Source of the DNA: Chryseobacterium binzhouense
GTDB lineage: Bacteria > Bacteroidota > Bacteroidia > Flavobacteriales > Weeksellaceae
Assembly: GCF_007474545.1 (NCBI RefSeq)
Contig: NZ_VKOG01000003.1
Coordinates: 186,001 to 250,000, forward strand
Reading direction: 5' to 3'
DNA: 64,000 bases
Below, in pieces: positions 1 to 6,969 of the stretch (within the stretch, counting starts at the first letter, position 1; every line of letters begins with the position of its first letter). The translations under genes and the position numbers were made by a program. Below the pieces are notes generated by a model. It was not told where the DNA came from. It saw nothing but the letters and a program-made list of their open reading frames with translations, and did no database searches.

Positions 1-19
1 ATTTTTACTATCTTTAAGT

Positions 20-325
20 ATGGAAATATTACAAGGAAATAACCACGCAAGTCCTGAGGATTTTTATAATTCTTTAAAGGAAAAACTGGAAAATAATCAT
101 GATTTTCCGGAAGATTATCTGTTCAAATTCATCATTCCGACCGATGAAGCCAAGATTACCGAAATCTATAAAGTTTTCGACGGCATCAAATTTACCATGA
201 GCAACCGCGAGAGTAAAAACGGCAAATATACTGCCTGCAACATCAATGCGTTCGTTTTGGATGCAGATCAGGTAGTATTTATTTATCAGGAAGTGGCAAA
301 AATTGAAAATGTTATTTTGTTATAG
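20..325 (+). CDS. DUF493 family protein
   Basis: A 101-residue cytosolic protein with no signal peptide or membrane segment. Its pattern matches the small DUF493/UPF0250 (YbeD-like) family: an N-terminal helix, then FKFIIP, a short beta-alpha-beta core and a C-terminal helix with VFIYQEVAKIENV. The family has an ACT-like ferredoxin fold and no settled biochemical role; a regulatory ligand-binding function is only suspected. The ATG at 20 is the first start in frame and gives the usual family length. A strong terminator follows 22 bases after the stop, so this is the last gene of its transcript. Confidence 0.75.
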   Translation: MEILQGNNHASPEDFYNSLKEKLENNHDFPEDYLFKFIIPTDEAKITEIYKVFDGIKFTMSNRESKNGKYTACNINAFVLDADQVVFIYQEVAKIENVILL

Positions 326-347
326 AATAAAAATTTTTAAATTACAG

Positions 348-372
348 GGTCGGCAATTGCCGGCCTTTTTTG
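348..372 (+). terminator. Rho-independent terminator after the DUF493 gene
   Basis: A 7-bp GC-rich stem (348-354 with 359-365, one G-U pair) around an AATT loop is followed directly by six T residues at 366-371. Confidence 0.85.
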
Positions 373-390
373 TTTACAAATAATGCATCA

Positions 391-560
391 ACCAGCGGAG
401 CAATCCGGAACTTACAAACACTGTTGTTTTAAATCAAATAAGTTCTCAGGAGTTTCTATATAACTTGCACGAGAATTCAATCATAGCCCTTCGGAAGCTA
501 AAAAAGATTGTTTAAACAAATGAAGAAGTCAGGACGTTTACAAATATGTTTTGGATGATG
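391..560. repeat. Degenerate 42-bp tandem repeat, copy set 1
   Basis: This 496-base gap (326-821) has no convincing gene. It holds decayed copies of the unit seen more clearly at 2426-2592. The best unit is 411-452, with a TTACAAACA start, a TTGTTTTAAA core and a CTCAGGAG end. Weaker units follow at about 453-495 and 496-537, and the tail of an earlier unit lies at 391-410. I see nothing recognisable in 561-821 other than the lead-in to the next gene. Confidence 0.5.
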
Positions 561-821
561 GAAATTTTTAATATTACACTTTGCTAACGTAAACTTCAGG
601 CTCGTGCTGGGATTTTTTAATACAAGCAAGATATTCGTACCAGTGAAGGAGAAATTTCCTTATTGGACTGAGCTAAAAAGAAACATTCACTTAAACGCTT
701 TTACATTTTTCCCTTTATTCAGGCAACCATGACAGGATTTTTAGCGTCTTACAAATAAAGAACGCAATTGTTTTCAGAAACATTTTTTGTCTCTTTTTGA
801 TCAACCTAAAACATCACTGTC

Positions 822-1454
822 ATGAAAAAAACATTCTATATTCTAGCACTTTCAGCAGGCACATGTTGTTTTGCGCAAACAGATCAATTAGCCGTTTATG
901 CAGGTGTCGAGATGCAGCCTGCAATCCGCAGTTATCAGCCTGCCTCACAATTCAATGCGAGAGCTTATCTTAATGAAAAAATTTCTTTGGGTGGTGCCGT
1001 AAGTTTCGCTCTGGAAAAGCACCCTCAGAATTTTGGCTTTTCAGCAGAAAGAACCCGCTCTCAGCATACCACGCTCAACTTTATGGTTCAGAATGATTTT
1101 GCGAATACCGAAAAGCTTTTTTTTAGTACTTATCTTTCTAGCGGAATGTATCTTGTGGCACTCGTCAATCCCGATGACAAAACGAACGAAATTTTTTATA
1201 ATGATCTGGACGGTGTCTGGAACGCAAATCCGTATAAAGTTCCCAGAAGACTCAACCGCGACTTATTCTATAACATTCAGGGCGGATTTGATTTTTCCTA
1301 CAGACTTACTACGATCAGCAAACAGAAAGTTTCACTTTACCTTACGTCACGGGCAGGTTACCAGTTCGTTTTCGGAAAAGGAGATTTCTCTACCGGAAGC
1401 CAGTTCACAAAACCTGTCTTTTCTTTGGGTGTGACCTTTAAAGCAAATAAATAA
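822..1454 (+). CDS. Outer-membrane beta-barrel-like secreted protein
   Basis: A 210-residue protein that begins with a typical signal peptide (MKKTFYILALSAGTCCFAQ, cleavage expected after about residue 19). The mature part is built of short alternating strands rich in aromatic and small residues (for example ARAYLNEKISLGGAVSFAL, and a C-terminal PVFSLGVTF strand). This is the look of a small outer-membrane beta-barrel of the Bacteroidota. No enzyme motif is visible. It stands alone, ahead of a convergent gene. The specific family and function are not recognised; localisation is inferred from the signal peptide and strand pattern. Confidence 0.7.
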   Translation: MKKTFYILALSAGTCCFAQTDQLAVYAGVEMQPAIRSYQPASQFNARAYLNEKISLGGAVSFALEKHPQNFGFSAERTRSQHTTLNFMVQNDFANTEKLFFSTYLSSGMYLVALVNPDDKTNEIFYNDLDGVWNANPYKVPRRLNRDLFYNIQGGFDFSYRLTTISKQKVSLYLTSRAGYQFVFGKGDFSTGSQFTKPVFSLGVTFKANK

Positions 1455-1483
1455 AAAGCAAAAACACATCAATGGCAGGAATA

Positions 1484-1510
1484 TGAAAAAACTCAGCGGT
1501 CTGCTGAGTC
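1484..1510 (-). terminator. Terminator of the DUF6261-like gene
   Basis: A perfect 7-bp stem (1491-1497 with 1503-1509) with a 5-base loop. On the minus strand it is followed by a T-run (A residues at 1485-1490). It sits between convergent genes. Confidence 0.75.
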
Positions 1511-1515
1511 ATTAT

Positions 1516-2211
1516 TTACGATGGTTTTTCACCTTTCTTTACTTCCGAATTTTTCGCTGCTTTTACCAGTTCATTCGTATCACTGTAGAGCAGTTGCCAA
1601 CCGGGAACATTCTTCATTGCCGTTAAAAGACCGAGGTAGGTTTTCAGGTTTTTCTCAAGATCTTTGCGGATGGCACTTGCACTCGTCATTTGTCGGAGGT
1701 CTGCATTGGCTTCTGCCTGATCTGCAAACTGTACTTCAAAATCTTCATGTTTGGTTTTCATATCTGCGAAAGCCGTATTTAAGGAAAGAGCCGTTATTTT
1801 CTGGCTGTTTTCGTGAGTTTCCAGTTCTTCGATCAGTTTTTTTATCTGTGCGGTTTGTGAAGAATAACTTAAACGATCCAGATTCAGCCCAAAGGTTTTG
1901 AAGATGCCGTACAAATCCTCCGCCAACTGATAATTGGGTGCAGAAGACAGCTTTCGGTAACCGTTGAGAAAGGCTTTCAGATTGGTATAAGCGACATCCC
2001 TTTCATGATCTGCTGTGGCAACATCTTTTCCTTTTCCGCTGTAGATTTGTTTGGTGTAGACCTTATCGTATTCGGTGTAAGAGTTTTGCAGAGTTGTGGT
2101 AAGAGGATGATCGGTAATGACAGAATATTTGCCCGACTGACTGTTGGAAATAATTCTTTGAGCTAAAGTCGCAAGATCTTTAGTGCTCAACTTAGTGAGT
2201 GTAATTTTCAT
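1516..2211 (-). CDS. DUF6261-like protein
   Basis: A helical cytosolic protein of 231 residues when started at the ATG at 2211 (MKITLTKLSTKDLATLAQR). The frame stays open upstream to an ATG at 2247, but the extra 12 residues are basic, low-complexity and lie in AT-rich leader sequence, so I prefer the downstream start. The sequence is rich in Lys, Glu and Leu helices. It ends in a segment (TAMKNVPGWQLLYSDTNELVKAAK) that I associate with the DUF6261 family, found mainly in Bacteroidota and often in several copies per genome. No catalytic motif, signal peptide or membrane segment is visible. Function unknown. The gene is monocistronic and has its own terminator. Confidence 0.65.
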   Translation of the reverse strand: MKITLTKLSTKDLATLAQRIISNSQSGKYSVITDHPLTTTLQNSYTEYDKVYTKQIYSGKGKDVATADHERDVAYTNLKAFLNGYRKLSSAPNYQLAEDLYGIFKTFGLNLDRLSYSSQTAQIKKLIEELETHENSQKITALSLNTAFADMKTKHEDFEVQFADQAEANADLRQMTSASAIRKDLEKNLKTYLGLLTAMKNVPGWQLLYSDTNELVKAAKNSEVKKGEKPS

Positions 2212-2300
2212 ACGTTTGTGTTTTTTAATTAATAAATGATATTTCAAATATATAAAAATTAGAATATTATTTAATATTTCTTTACTTACTAATTCTCAAA

Positions 2301-2384
2301 AAAGGTCTTCGACAGGCTCAGACTGACAATCCTAATACTACATGTATATGATAACCTGTCAGGTTGAGCTTGTCGAAACCTTTG
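2301..2384. repeat. Palindromic intergenic repeat (TTCGACA family)
   Basis: Two complementary arms, about 2304-2329 and 2355-2382, each carry TTCGACA-type and CTCA-type blocks separated by a short AT-rich loop. They would form a long imperfect hairpin. A fragment of the same family (TCTTCGACTCCGCTCAGACT) also lies inside trpF near 56160, so this is a dispersed element. It has no coding potential. Confidence 0.65.
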
Positions 2385-2425
2385 CGGTTAATTATAGCGA
2401 TTTAAAAAGCTGAAAAACTTCTTTG

Positions 2426-2592
2426 GTTACAAACAGACTTGTTTCAAACCAACGGAGTGCTCCGGAAGTTACCAACAGGTTTGTTTTAAACTAAAGAAGT
2501 CCTCCAAAGGTTTCCCGCAACTTGTTGGAGACTTCCGAAGGACTACAGAAGTTACAGATAACTTTGTTTTAAACAAAATGAAGATGTAGGAG
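2426..2592. repeat. Degenerate 42-bp tandem repeat, copy set 2
   Basis: Four consecutive units start at 2426, 2468, 2510 and 2551, with spacings of 42, 42 and 41. The best units read GTTAC, ACAG, then TTTGTTTTAAAC, then GAAGT and a CTCC block; the third unit is more diverged. The same unit family occurs at 391-560. It is not a CRISPR array because there are no variable spacers between identical repeats. Confidence 0.65.
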
Positions 2593-2677
2593 GTTTGTTT
2601 TAAGGGTGTTTGTGAGTTATTGCTTATACGAGTGGTTTTAATTCAACTACTAAGTGAATTTCCGTTAAAATACGGAA

Positions 2678-2706
2678 TTGTTTATCATATATGTTTAATA
2701 TATTTG
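2678..2706 (+). promoter_or_regulatory. Promoter of the Thoeris-like operon
   Basis: ATTG at 2677-2680, then an 18-base spacer, then TATATTTG at 2699-2706. This matches the Bacteroidota -33/-7 pattern and lies 41 bases upstream of the first TIR gene. Confidence 0.6.
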
Positions 2707-2747
2707 AAGATCATAATATTAAATTTACTTAAAAAAGAATACAAGTC

Positions 2748-3311
2748 ATGAGTAAAATATACAATTACTGCGCATTTTACGTTAAAGAACCATTTAGCGA
2801 ATCATCATTAAGAGCTTATGCAACTGAAGATTTTTGTTATTATAATATGTTAAAAGCTTGGAAAGGTTTTGACAGTACATTTCCATTTAGTAATGCACAC
2901 GACACAACATATAATGTTCGTGATAGTAGTGATTGGGAAAATACACTAAAGCCAAGACTTCGTGAAAGGTTAAGAAATTCGAAAAATATTATTTTATTTC
3001 TAAGTGATCATACTCTAAATTCTAGAGCTATAAATGAAGAGATAGACTACGGAATTAACACTTTAAACTTACCAGTAATTGTAATATATCCTAATTTGAA
3101 AAATAAAGAAGATTTATTAACTTCTGATAAAAATATAAACAATAGAGTAAAATCTTTATGGAATAAATTACCCATTTTTAGAGACTCAAAATTTAAGGTA
3201 CCTGTATTACATATACCTTTAAATAAAGAAACCATAAGAACTGCTTTAAATAATTCTGATTTTAGATATGGTTCAGCTAAAAAAAATGATGACTATACTT
3301 ATAAACAATAA
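2748..3311 (+). CDS. thsB: Thoeris ThsB-like TIR domain protein (DUF1863 type)
   Basis: A 187-residue protein made almost entirely of a TIR-like fold. Visible motifs are an N-terminal YCAFYVKE strand, a LKAWKG segment, NIILFLSDHT (80-89), and NSRAINEEIDYGI (91-103) followed by LPVIVIYPN. The Glu in NEEID (97-98) sits where TIR NADases and ThsB proteins carry the catalytic Glu. In Thoeris systems ThsB senses phage infection and makes a signal molecule from NAD+; in type II systems the signal is an ADP-ribose conjugate read by a macro domain. The gene is 3 bases from the TM-macro gene, which fits this reading. It is clearly more AT-rich than flanking housekeeping genes. The system assignment is inferred from family pattern and context. 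Confidence 0.75.
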   Translation: MSKIYNYCAFYVKEPFSESSLRAYATEDFCYYNMLKAWKGFDSTFPFSNAHDTTYNVRDSSDWENTLKPRLRERLRNSKNIILFLSDHTLNSRAINEEIDYGINTLNLPVIVIYPNLKNKEDLLTSDKNINNRVKSLWNKLPIFRDSKFKVPVLHIPLNKETIRTALNNSDFRYGSAKKNDDYTYKQ

Positions 3312-3314
3312 TCA

Positions 3315-4157
3315 ATGAAAGTTAAATTTTTAGATAAAAATGTTAGAAGCAAATTTTGGTTTCTGTTTTCAGTAATTTCAGGTGTTTTATCTTTTATATT
3401 ATTATTTAATATAATTCCAGAGGAACATAAAAATTATTTAAAATATCTCGGATATCTATCGTTTGGTTTGTTAATATTGGCGTACTTCGGAATTTGGATT
3501 TATGCAAATAAACTTACTAACATAAATATAAATATAGATGGAAGTAATGTAAATATTAAATGTGGTGATTTATTTCTAGAAAATGGTCTTAAAACAATTC
3601 CTTTCAATGAGTTTTTTGACACTATTGTTGATGATAAAATTATATCACAAAGCTCACTTAATGGAATTTTTATTGATCGTTTTTTCCAAAATAAAGTTTA
3701 CGATCTTGATAACTTTATTGCTACTCAAACAGATAACTCAGATGTTATTGATAATCAATTCTACAGAAAAAAGGGTGGGAAAAATGTAAAATTTAAGTTA
3801 AGTACAATTTTTGTCTATAATGATTTTGTAATTACTGCCTTTGCCAAATTTGATGAGTATAATAGAGCGACGTTAACAATGCCTGAATATATTGAATTTT
3901 TAATCAATTTTTGGGACAGAATCAATCGCGTGTATGCTCAAAAAAATGTTTCAGTTCCAGTTTTTGGATCTGGTATTACTCGTTTAAAAGAACATAAAAA
4001 CATTAATGACGAAGATTTATTAAAGATAATGATTTGGACATTTAAACTAAGTGAGATGAAATTTAAATATCCTGCCAAATTGACTATTGTTATACATAAA
4101 GACAAAATAGATCAGATTAATCTATTCAATCTTAAATCAATTGAATCAGGATTGTAA
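3315..4157 (+). CDS. thsA: Thoeris type II ThsA-like effector: two TM helices plus macro-like domain
   Basis: A 280-residue protein. Two hydrophobic helices at about 14-33 and 44-63 form a membrane hairpin. A soluble domain follows that begins VNIKCGDLF (79-87), continues IPFNEFFDTIVDDKIISQSSLNG (95-117) and has a Gly-rich VFGSGITRL loop (217-224). This is the look of the macro/DUF6430-like ligand-binding domain of type II Thoeris effectors. In that family, binding of the TIR-made ADP-ribose derivative by the macro domain is thought to trigger the membrane part and stop growth of the infected cell. It directly follows thsB (3-base gap), so the two are co-transcribed. It is not the SIR2-SLOG ThsA of type I systems. 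Confidence 0.75.
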   Translation: MKVKFLDKNVRSKFWFLFSVISGVLSFILLFNIIPEEHKNYLKYLGYLSFGLLILAYFGIWIYANKLTNININIDGSNVNIKCGDLFLENGLKTIPFNEFFDTIVDDKIISQSSLNGIFIDRFFQNKVYDLDNFIATQTDNSDVIDNQFYRKKGGKNVKFKLSTIFVYNDFVITAFAKFDEYNRATLTMPEYIEFLINFWDRINRVYAQKNVSVPVFGSGITRLKEHKNINDEDLLKIMIWTFKLSEMKFKYPAKLTIVIHKDKIDQINLFNLKSIESGL

Positions 4158-4215
4158 TTTTTAATTATGTAGAAATTATTTACAGTTTTTTAATAAAAAA
4201 TAACACCCATTTTAT

Positions 4216-5007
4216 ATGAAAGTTTTTATAAGTTGGTCTGGAGAGAGAAGCAGGCAGGTTGCTGAATTGTTGGACGATTGGATTCAATGTGTTATCCAAG
4301 TTGTTGACCCTTGGATGTCATCAAAGGATATAGATCGTGGAGCTTTATGGTTTACCGAAATATCAGATCAATTGGCAGCAACTGGAGTAGGAATCGTTTG
4401 TTTAACAAAGGAGAATAAAAACAAACCTTGGATTTTATTTGAATCTGGTGCTTTAGCTAAAGGATTAAATTCTAATAGAGTATGTACATTTCTCATAGAT
4501 TTAACTCCGAATGATTTGGAAAATCCTTTGGCTCAATTTAATCATACATTTCCAACAAAAGAAGGTGTATGGGAATTAGTTAGAACTATTAATTTAACAT
4601 TAAAAGATAGAGCACTTAAAGAATCCATTCTTGAAAAAGTTTTTAACACATATTGGCCACAGTTTGAAAGTAAATTTTCTACTATTATAATTAATACTCC
4701 AGAAAATGAAAATTTGGAAAAAAGAGATGAAAGTGATATAATGGGCGATGTATTATCGACAGTTAGAATGTTAGATAGAAGACTTAGAAACATGGAATCA
4801 TTTAACAGAAATAAATTACAATCGGCTGATTCAAATCATATTAATAGAAGAGAATTGTTACAATTAATAAAAGATCATCTTGACGCAGGATTCACCAAAG
4901 ATTTTATTAAACAGCTTCTAAAGGATAAATACAACATTCCAAATATTACAATTGCAAGAGAAATTGATGCAATATTAAATATGCAAAATGAAGCCGAAGG
5001 TGAATGA
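4216..5007 (+). CDS. Second TIR domain protein with helical C-terminal extension
   Basis: A 263-residue protein with a canonical bacterial TIR domain at 1-140: KVFISWSGERS at the start, PWMSSKDIDRGALWF (32-46), GIVCLTKEN (59-67) and PWILFESGALAKG (71-83). Glu76 is the expected NAD-cleaving residue. Residues 150-263 are charged and helical. They include a coiled-coil-like stretch (about 180-200) and a C-terminal helical segment RRELLQLIKDHLDAGFTKD onward that I do not recognise. It follows thsA by 58 bases with no clear promoter between, so it probably belongs to the same operon. Many Thoeris loci carry more than one TIR gene, each possibly tuned to different phages. Whether this one feeds the same effector is inference. 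Confidence 0.75.
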   Translation: MKVFISWSGERSRQVAELLDDWIQCVIQVVDPWMSSKDIDRGALWFTEISDQLAATGVGIVCLTKENKNKPWILFESGALAKGLNSNRVCTFLIDLTPNDLENPLAQFNHTFPTKEGVWELVRTINLTLKDRALKESILEKVFNTYWPQFESKFSTIIINTPENENLEKRDESDIMGDVLSTVRMLDRRLRNMESFNRNKLQSADSNHINRRELLQLIKDHLDAGFTKDFIKQLLKDKYNIPNITIAREIDAILNMQNEAEGE

Positions 5008-5152
5008 AATAAGCTTGATCTTTTATTATTAAACACAAAGAAAATTATAGATCAGCATTATCACAAAATGAGTCCGTCTCGGAACTCTACGAAGTGGGTT
5101 GAGAATCTCTTAAATGAAAACCATTCTCAGACAGGAGGTCGAGAAAAAAGAC

Positions 5153-5187
5153 AAAAAAAGGCTGTTTTCACTAGTTGTGAGACAGCC
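5153..5187 (-). terminator. Stem-loop, probable terminator of the hutU relic
   Basis: AGGCTGT (5159-5165) pairs with ACAGCCT (5181-5187), with further pairing inside. On the minus strand a seven-base T-run follows (A residues at 5153-5158 plus one). It lies beyond the relic hutU end at 5288, in the position a hutU terminator would take. I see no gene in 5008-5287. Confidence 0.6.
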
Positions 5188-5199
5188 TCTATTATTTCT

Positions 5200-5283
5200 G
5201 TTATTGTAAGCAAAGCGAAGCAATCCGTTTAAAATAGTTGTGCAGATTCAACAGATTGCTTCGTCGTTCCTCCTCGCAATGAC
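5200..5283. repeat. Palindromic 84-bp repeat, copy A
   Basis: Begins TTATTGTAAGCAAAGCGAAG and ends TTCGTCGTTCCTCCTCGCAA plus TGAC. The two ends are imperfectly complementary, giving a long hairpin. Nearly identical to 6970-7053, with only a handful of differences. Both copies sit immediately downstream of a hutU 3' end. Confidence 0.8.
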
Positions 5284-5287
5284 GTTT

Positions 5288-5385
5288 TTAAAACAAACTC
5301 TCATCCACAAAATTCGGAAGCGTTACTTTCAAATTTGGTTCAGCTTCCATGGCTCTTTTAATGGCGAAAACAGCACCTTATTTCT
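5288..5385 (-). pseudogene. Relic of the hutU 3' end, copy 1
   Basis: On the minus strand this piece reads as the last 29 residues of urocanate hydratase (GAVFAIKRAMEAEPNLKV then TLPNFVDESLF and a stop). The amino acids are the same as the intact gene at 7057-7146, but several third positions differ, so it came from a diverged allele and is not a recent local copy. Similarity ends at about 5385. Together with copy A of the 84-bp repeat it forms a direct repeat of about 180 bp with 6970-7148. Confidence 0.85.
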
Positions 5386-5438
5386 GACAAAGTTAATCTC
5401 ACCATTTTATCTTTAAACAAAAAAAAAGACGTGTGGAG

Positions 5439-5495
5439 ATTCCCCTCCTCCGGAGGGGTGGATTAATTTTCAAAAGAAAATTAAGACGGGGTGGT
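5439..5495. repeat. Left inverted repeat flanking the DUF559 cassette
   Basis: Contains a CCCCTCC/GGAGGGG hairpin, a TAATTTTC/GAAAATTA hairpin and an outward block GACGGGGTGGT (5485-5495). The same blocks occur in inverted order at 6005-6060 on the other side of the endonuclease gene. Confidence 0.7.
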
Positions 5496-5543
5496 CAGTT
5501 CCATTTTGAAAAAAACGTAACTTCGTTCAAAATAAAAACATAA

Positions 5544-5962
5544 ATGTTAGAAAAACAGATTTTAACACACGTAAACGGCATTATTATCTATCGAAACTCC
5601 GTTGAAAACCTGCCTTACAATCCTCTACTTAAGCCTTTAGCAAAGAAAAAAGAAAATTAGGAATTCTGTCAGAAGTGTTATTCTGGAAACAGGTTAGAAG
5701 TAAAACTTTTCACCATATTGATTTTGACAGACAGAGAATTATCGGTAACTATATTGTTGATTTTTATGTGAAAACTTTGGGACTTGTGGTTGAGATTGAT
5801 GGGACAAGTCACGACTTTAAACAAGAATATGATTTGGAAAGAACAAAGTTTCTGGAAAGTCTGGGTTTGAAAATTTTTAGAATTACCGATTGGGATGTAA
5901 AGCAAAATCTCCCTTTAGCAATGAAAGATCTCGAGAATTTTATTGTTGAGAATTATAGTTGA
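5544..5962 (+). pseudogene. Frameshifted DUF559 (Vsr-like) endonuclease gene
   Basis: An ATG at 5544 opens a frame reading MLEKQILTHVNGIIIYRNSV then ENLPYNPLLKPLAKKKEN and a stop at 5660. The family normally continues as AKEKRKLG-LSEVLFWKQVR. That continuation (RKLGILSEVLFWKQVRSKTF) is present but one frame back, from about 5650 to 5962. One base appears to be missing in or next to the A-run at 5644-5651. The downstream frame keeps the endonuclease core: FHHIDFDRQRIIGNYIVDFY, VVEIDGTSHD and LGLKIFRI, a PD-(D/E)XK-type arrangement related to Vsr. Such genes are small mobile-looking endonucleases of unproven role. The gene lies between inverted repeats (5439-5495 and 6005-6060). Ribosomal slippage on the A-run is possible, but a true frameshift is more likely. 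Confidence 0.75.
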
Positions 5963-6004
5963 TGTTTATTTAAATTAACAGGGTGGCTTGCTTCATTCAA
6001 CATA

Positions 6005-6060
6005 ACCACCCCGTCAATTCGTCTTTGCCGAATCGCCACCCCTCCAAAGGAGGGGAATTC
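6005..6060. repeat. Right inverted repeat flanking the DUF559 cassette
   Basis: ACCACCCCGTC (6005-6015), an ATTCG/CGAAT hairpin, CCACCCCTCC and a CCCCTCC-AAA-GGAGGGG hairpin. This is the reverse order and strand of the blocks at 5439-5495. Confidence 0.7.
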
Positions 6061-6111
6061 TTAGTCAAAGAGATTTTCATCCACAAAATTCGGGAGCATA
6101 ACTTTCAAATT
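6061..6111 (-). pseudogene. Relic of the hutU 3' end, copy 2
   Basis: On the minus strand 17 codons read NLKVMLPNFVDENLFD and stop. The intact gene ends NLKVTLPNFVDESLF. Two substitutions and one extra residue show a third, more diverged allele. It separates the DUF559 cassette from the zeta-toxin module. Confidence 0.8.
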
Positions 6112-6181
6112 TAATTTAACTAAAACACTGAGTTTACAATATCTCTAAACAGCAGAAAGCAAAAGTTTATCTAAAAAAATG

Positions 6182-6189
6182 TAATTTTG
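6182..6189 (+). promoter_or_regulatory. -7 element of the zeta-like operon
   Basis: TAATTTTG fits TAnnTTTG and ends 5 bases before the ATG at 6195, so the 5' leader would be very short or absent. No good -33 element is visible at the expected distance. Confidence 0.45.
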
Positions 6190-6194
6190 CGAAA

Positions 6195-6779
6195 ATGAAC
6201 AACAAAAAGCTTTACATTATAGCAGGTTGCAACGGTGCTGGTAAAACAACAGCTTCGTTCACTATTTTGCCTGAAATTCTGGACTGTAAAGAATTTGTAA
6301 ATGCAGATGAGATTGCAAAAGGATTATCGCCTTTTCAGCCGGAAAAGGTTTCTTTCGAAGCTGGAAGGATAATGCTTAATAGAATTAATGAGCTATTATC
6401 AGAAAATGAAAACTTTGCTTTTGAAACAACATTATCCACTAAAAGCTATAAAAGTAAAATCATCGAAGCAAAGGCAAAAGGTTACAGAGTAACTTTACTG
6501 TTTTTTTGGCTTCAAAATATTGAGTTAGCTAAAGAACGTGTAATAACAAGAGTTTCTGAGGGCGGACATAATATTGAACCGGAAATTATTGCAAGAAGAT
6601 ATATCCGAGGAATTAAAAATCTATTCGATATTTATCTTCCTATTGTTGATGGAGCTTTAATTTTTGATAATTCCGAAGGGCAACATCAATTTTTAGCTGA
6701 CAAACAAATTGATGGCTTAATGAACATCATAAATCACGAAAAATTTAACCTTTTAAAAAACTATTATGACAACAATTGA
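6195..6779 (+). CDS. Zeta-toxin-like P-loop kinase/ATPase (COG4185 type)
   Basis: A 194-residue single-domain protein. The P-loop GCNGAGKTT is at 11-19. NADEIAKGLSPFQPE (36-50) matches the substrate-binding Asp region of zeta toxins, and FAFETTLS (75-82) carries the Thr/Leu motif that follows it. LLFFWLQNIELAKERVITRV (100-119) and ARRYIRGIKNL are also family features. Zeta-type toxins phosphorylate UDP-activated amino sugars and block wall synthesis; for this shorter COG4185-like branch the substrate is not established. No epsilon-like antitoxin lies upstream, but a 49-residue gene overlaps the 3' end by 14 bases. The module sits between a hutU relic and intact hutU, which suggests acquisition. 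Confidence 0.75.
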   Translation: MNNKKLYIIAGCNGAGKTTASFTILPEILDCKEFVNADEIAKGLSPFQPEKVSFEAGRIMLNRINELLSENENFAFETTLSTKSYKSKIIEAKAKGYRVTLLFFWLQNIELAKERVITRVSEGGHNIEPEIIARRYIRGIKNLFDIYLPIVDGALIFDNSEGQHQFLADKQIDGLMNIINHEKFNLLKNYYDNN

Positions 6780-6915
6780 AATTCAGATAGAAGAAAGAAA
6801 TAAAATACTGAAAGGGCTTGAAAAAACGTACGAAAAACTTTTGGAATTTAAAAAAAATAAAAAAAGTGAACTAGTAGTTCTGCGTGACAATAAGATTGTG
6901 AAAATCAAACTTTAA
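6766..6915 (+). CDS. Small 49-residue partner of the zeta-like gene
   Basis: The ATG at 6766 lies inside the last codons of the zeta-like gene in another frame (14-base overlap). It encodes MTTIEIQIEERNKILKGLEK, then a Lys-rich helix and a C-terminal strand pair ELVVLRDNKIVKIKL. The overlap implies translational coupling. The size, charge and tight linkage suit an antitoxin or accessory subunit, but I do not recognise a named family. A bidirectional terminator follows at 6936. Confidence 0.6.
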   Translation: MTTIEIQIEERNKILKGLEKTYEKLLEFKKNKKSELVVLRDNKIVKIKL

Positions 6916-6935
6916 TAAATTATTATATTATATAG

Positions 6936-6963
6936 AAAAACCTGCCTCACAGCAGGTTTTTTT
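6936..6963. terminator. Bidirectional terminator between the zeta module and hutU
   Basis: The AAAAACCTGC arm (6936-6945) pairs with GCAGGTTTTT (6952-6961) around a 6-base loop, with T-runs on both strands. It can end both converging transcripts. Confidence 0.8.
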
Positions 6964-6969
6964 ATATCT

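Noticed and set aside
1033-1434. 133-codon frame inside the outer-membrane protein gene
   Set aside because: Shadow frame; the signal-peptide frame at 822-1454 is clearly the coding one.
2426-2592. Possible CRISPR array
   Set aside because: Units are contiguous and diverged, with no unique spacers and no cas genes in the window.
5074-5232. Short plus-strand frame starting MSPSRNSTKW before the hutU relic
   Set aside because: It runs through a terminator stem and the 84-bp palindromic repeat, so it is unlikely to be coding.
5644-5660. Programmed -1 frameshift in the DUF559 gene at the A-run
   Set aside because: The AAAAAAG run is not in the phase needed for a classical two-tRNA slip, and the family is normally encoded in one frame. 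A plain one-base loss is simpler.
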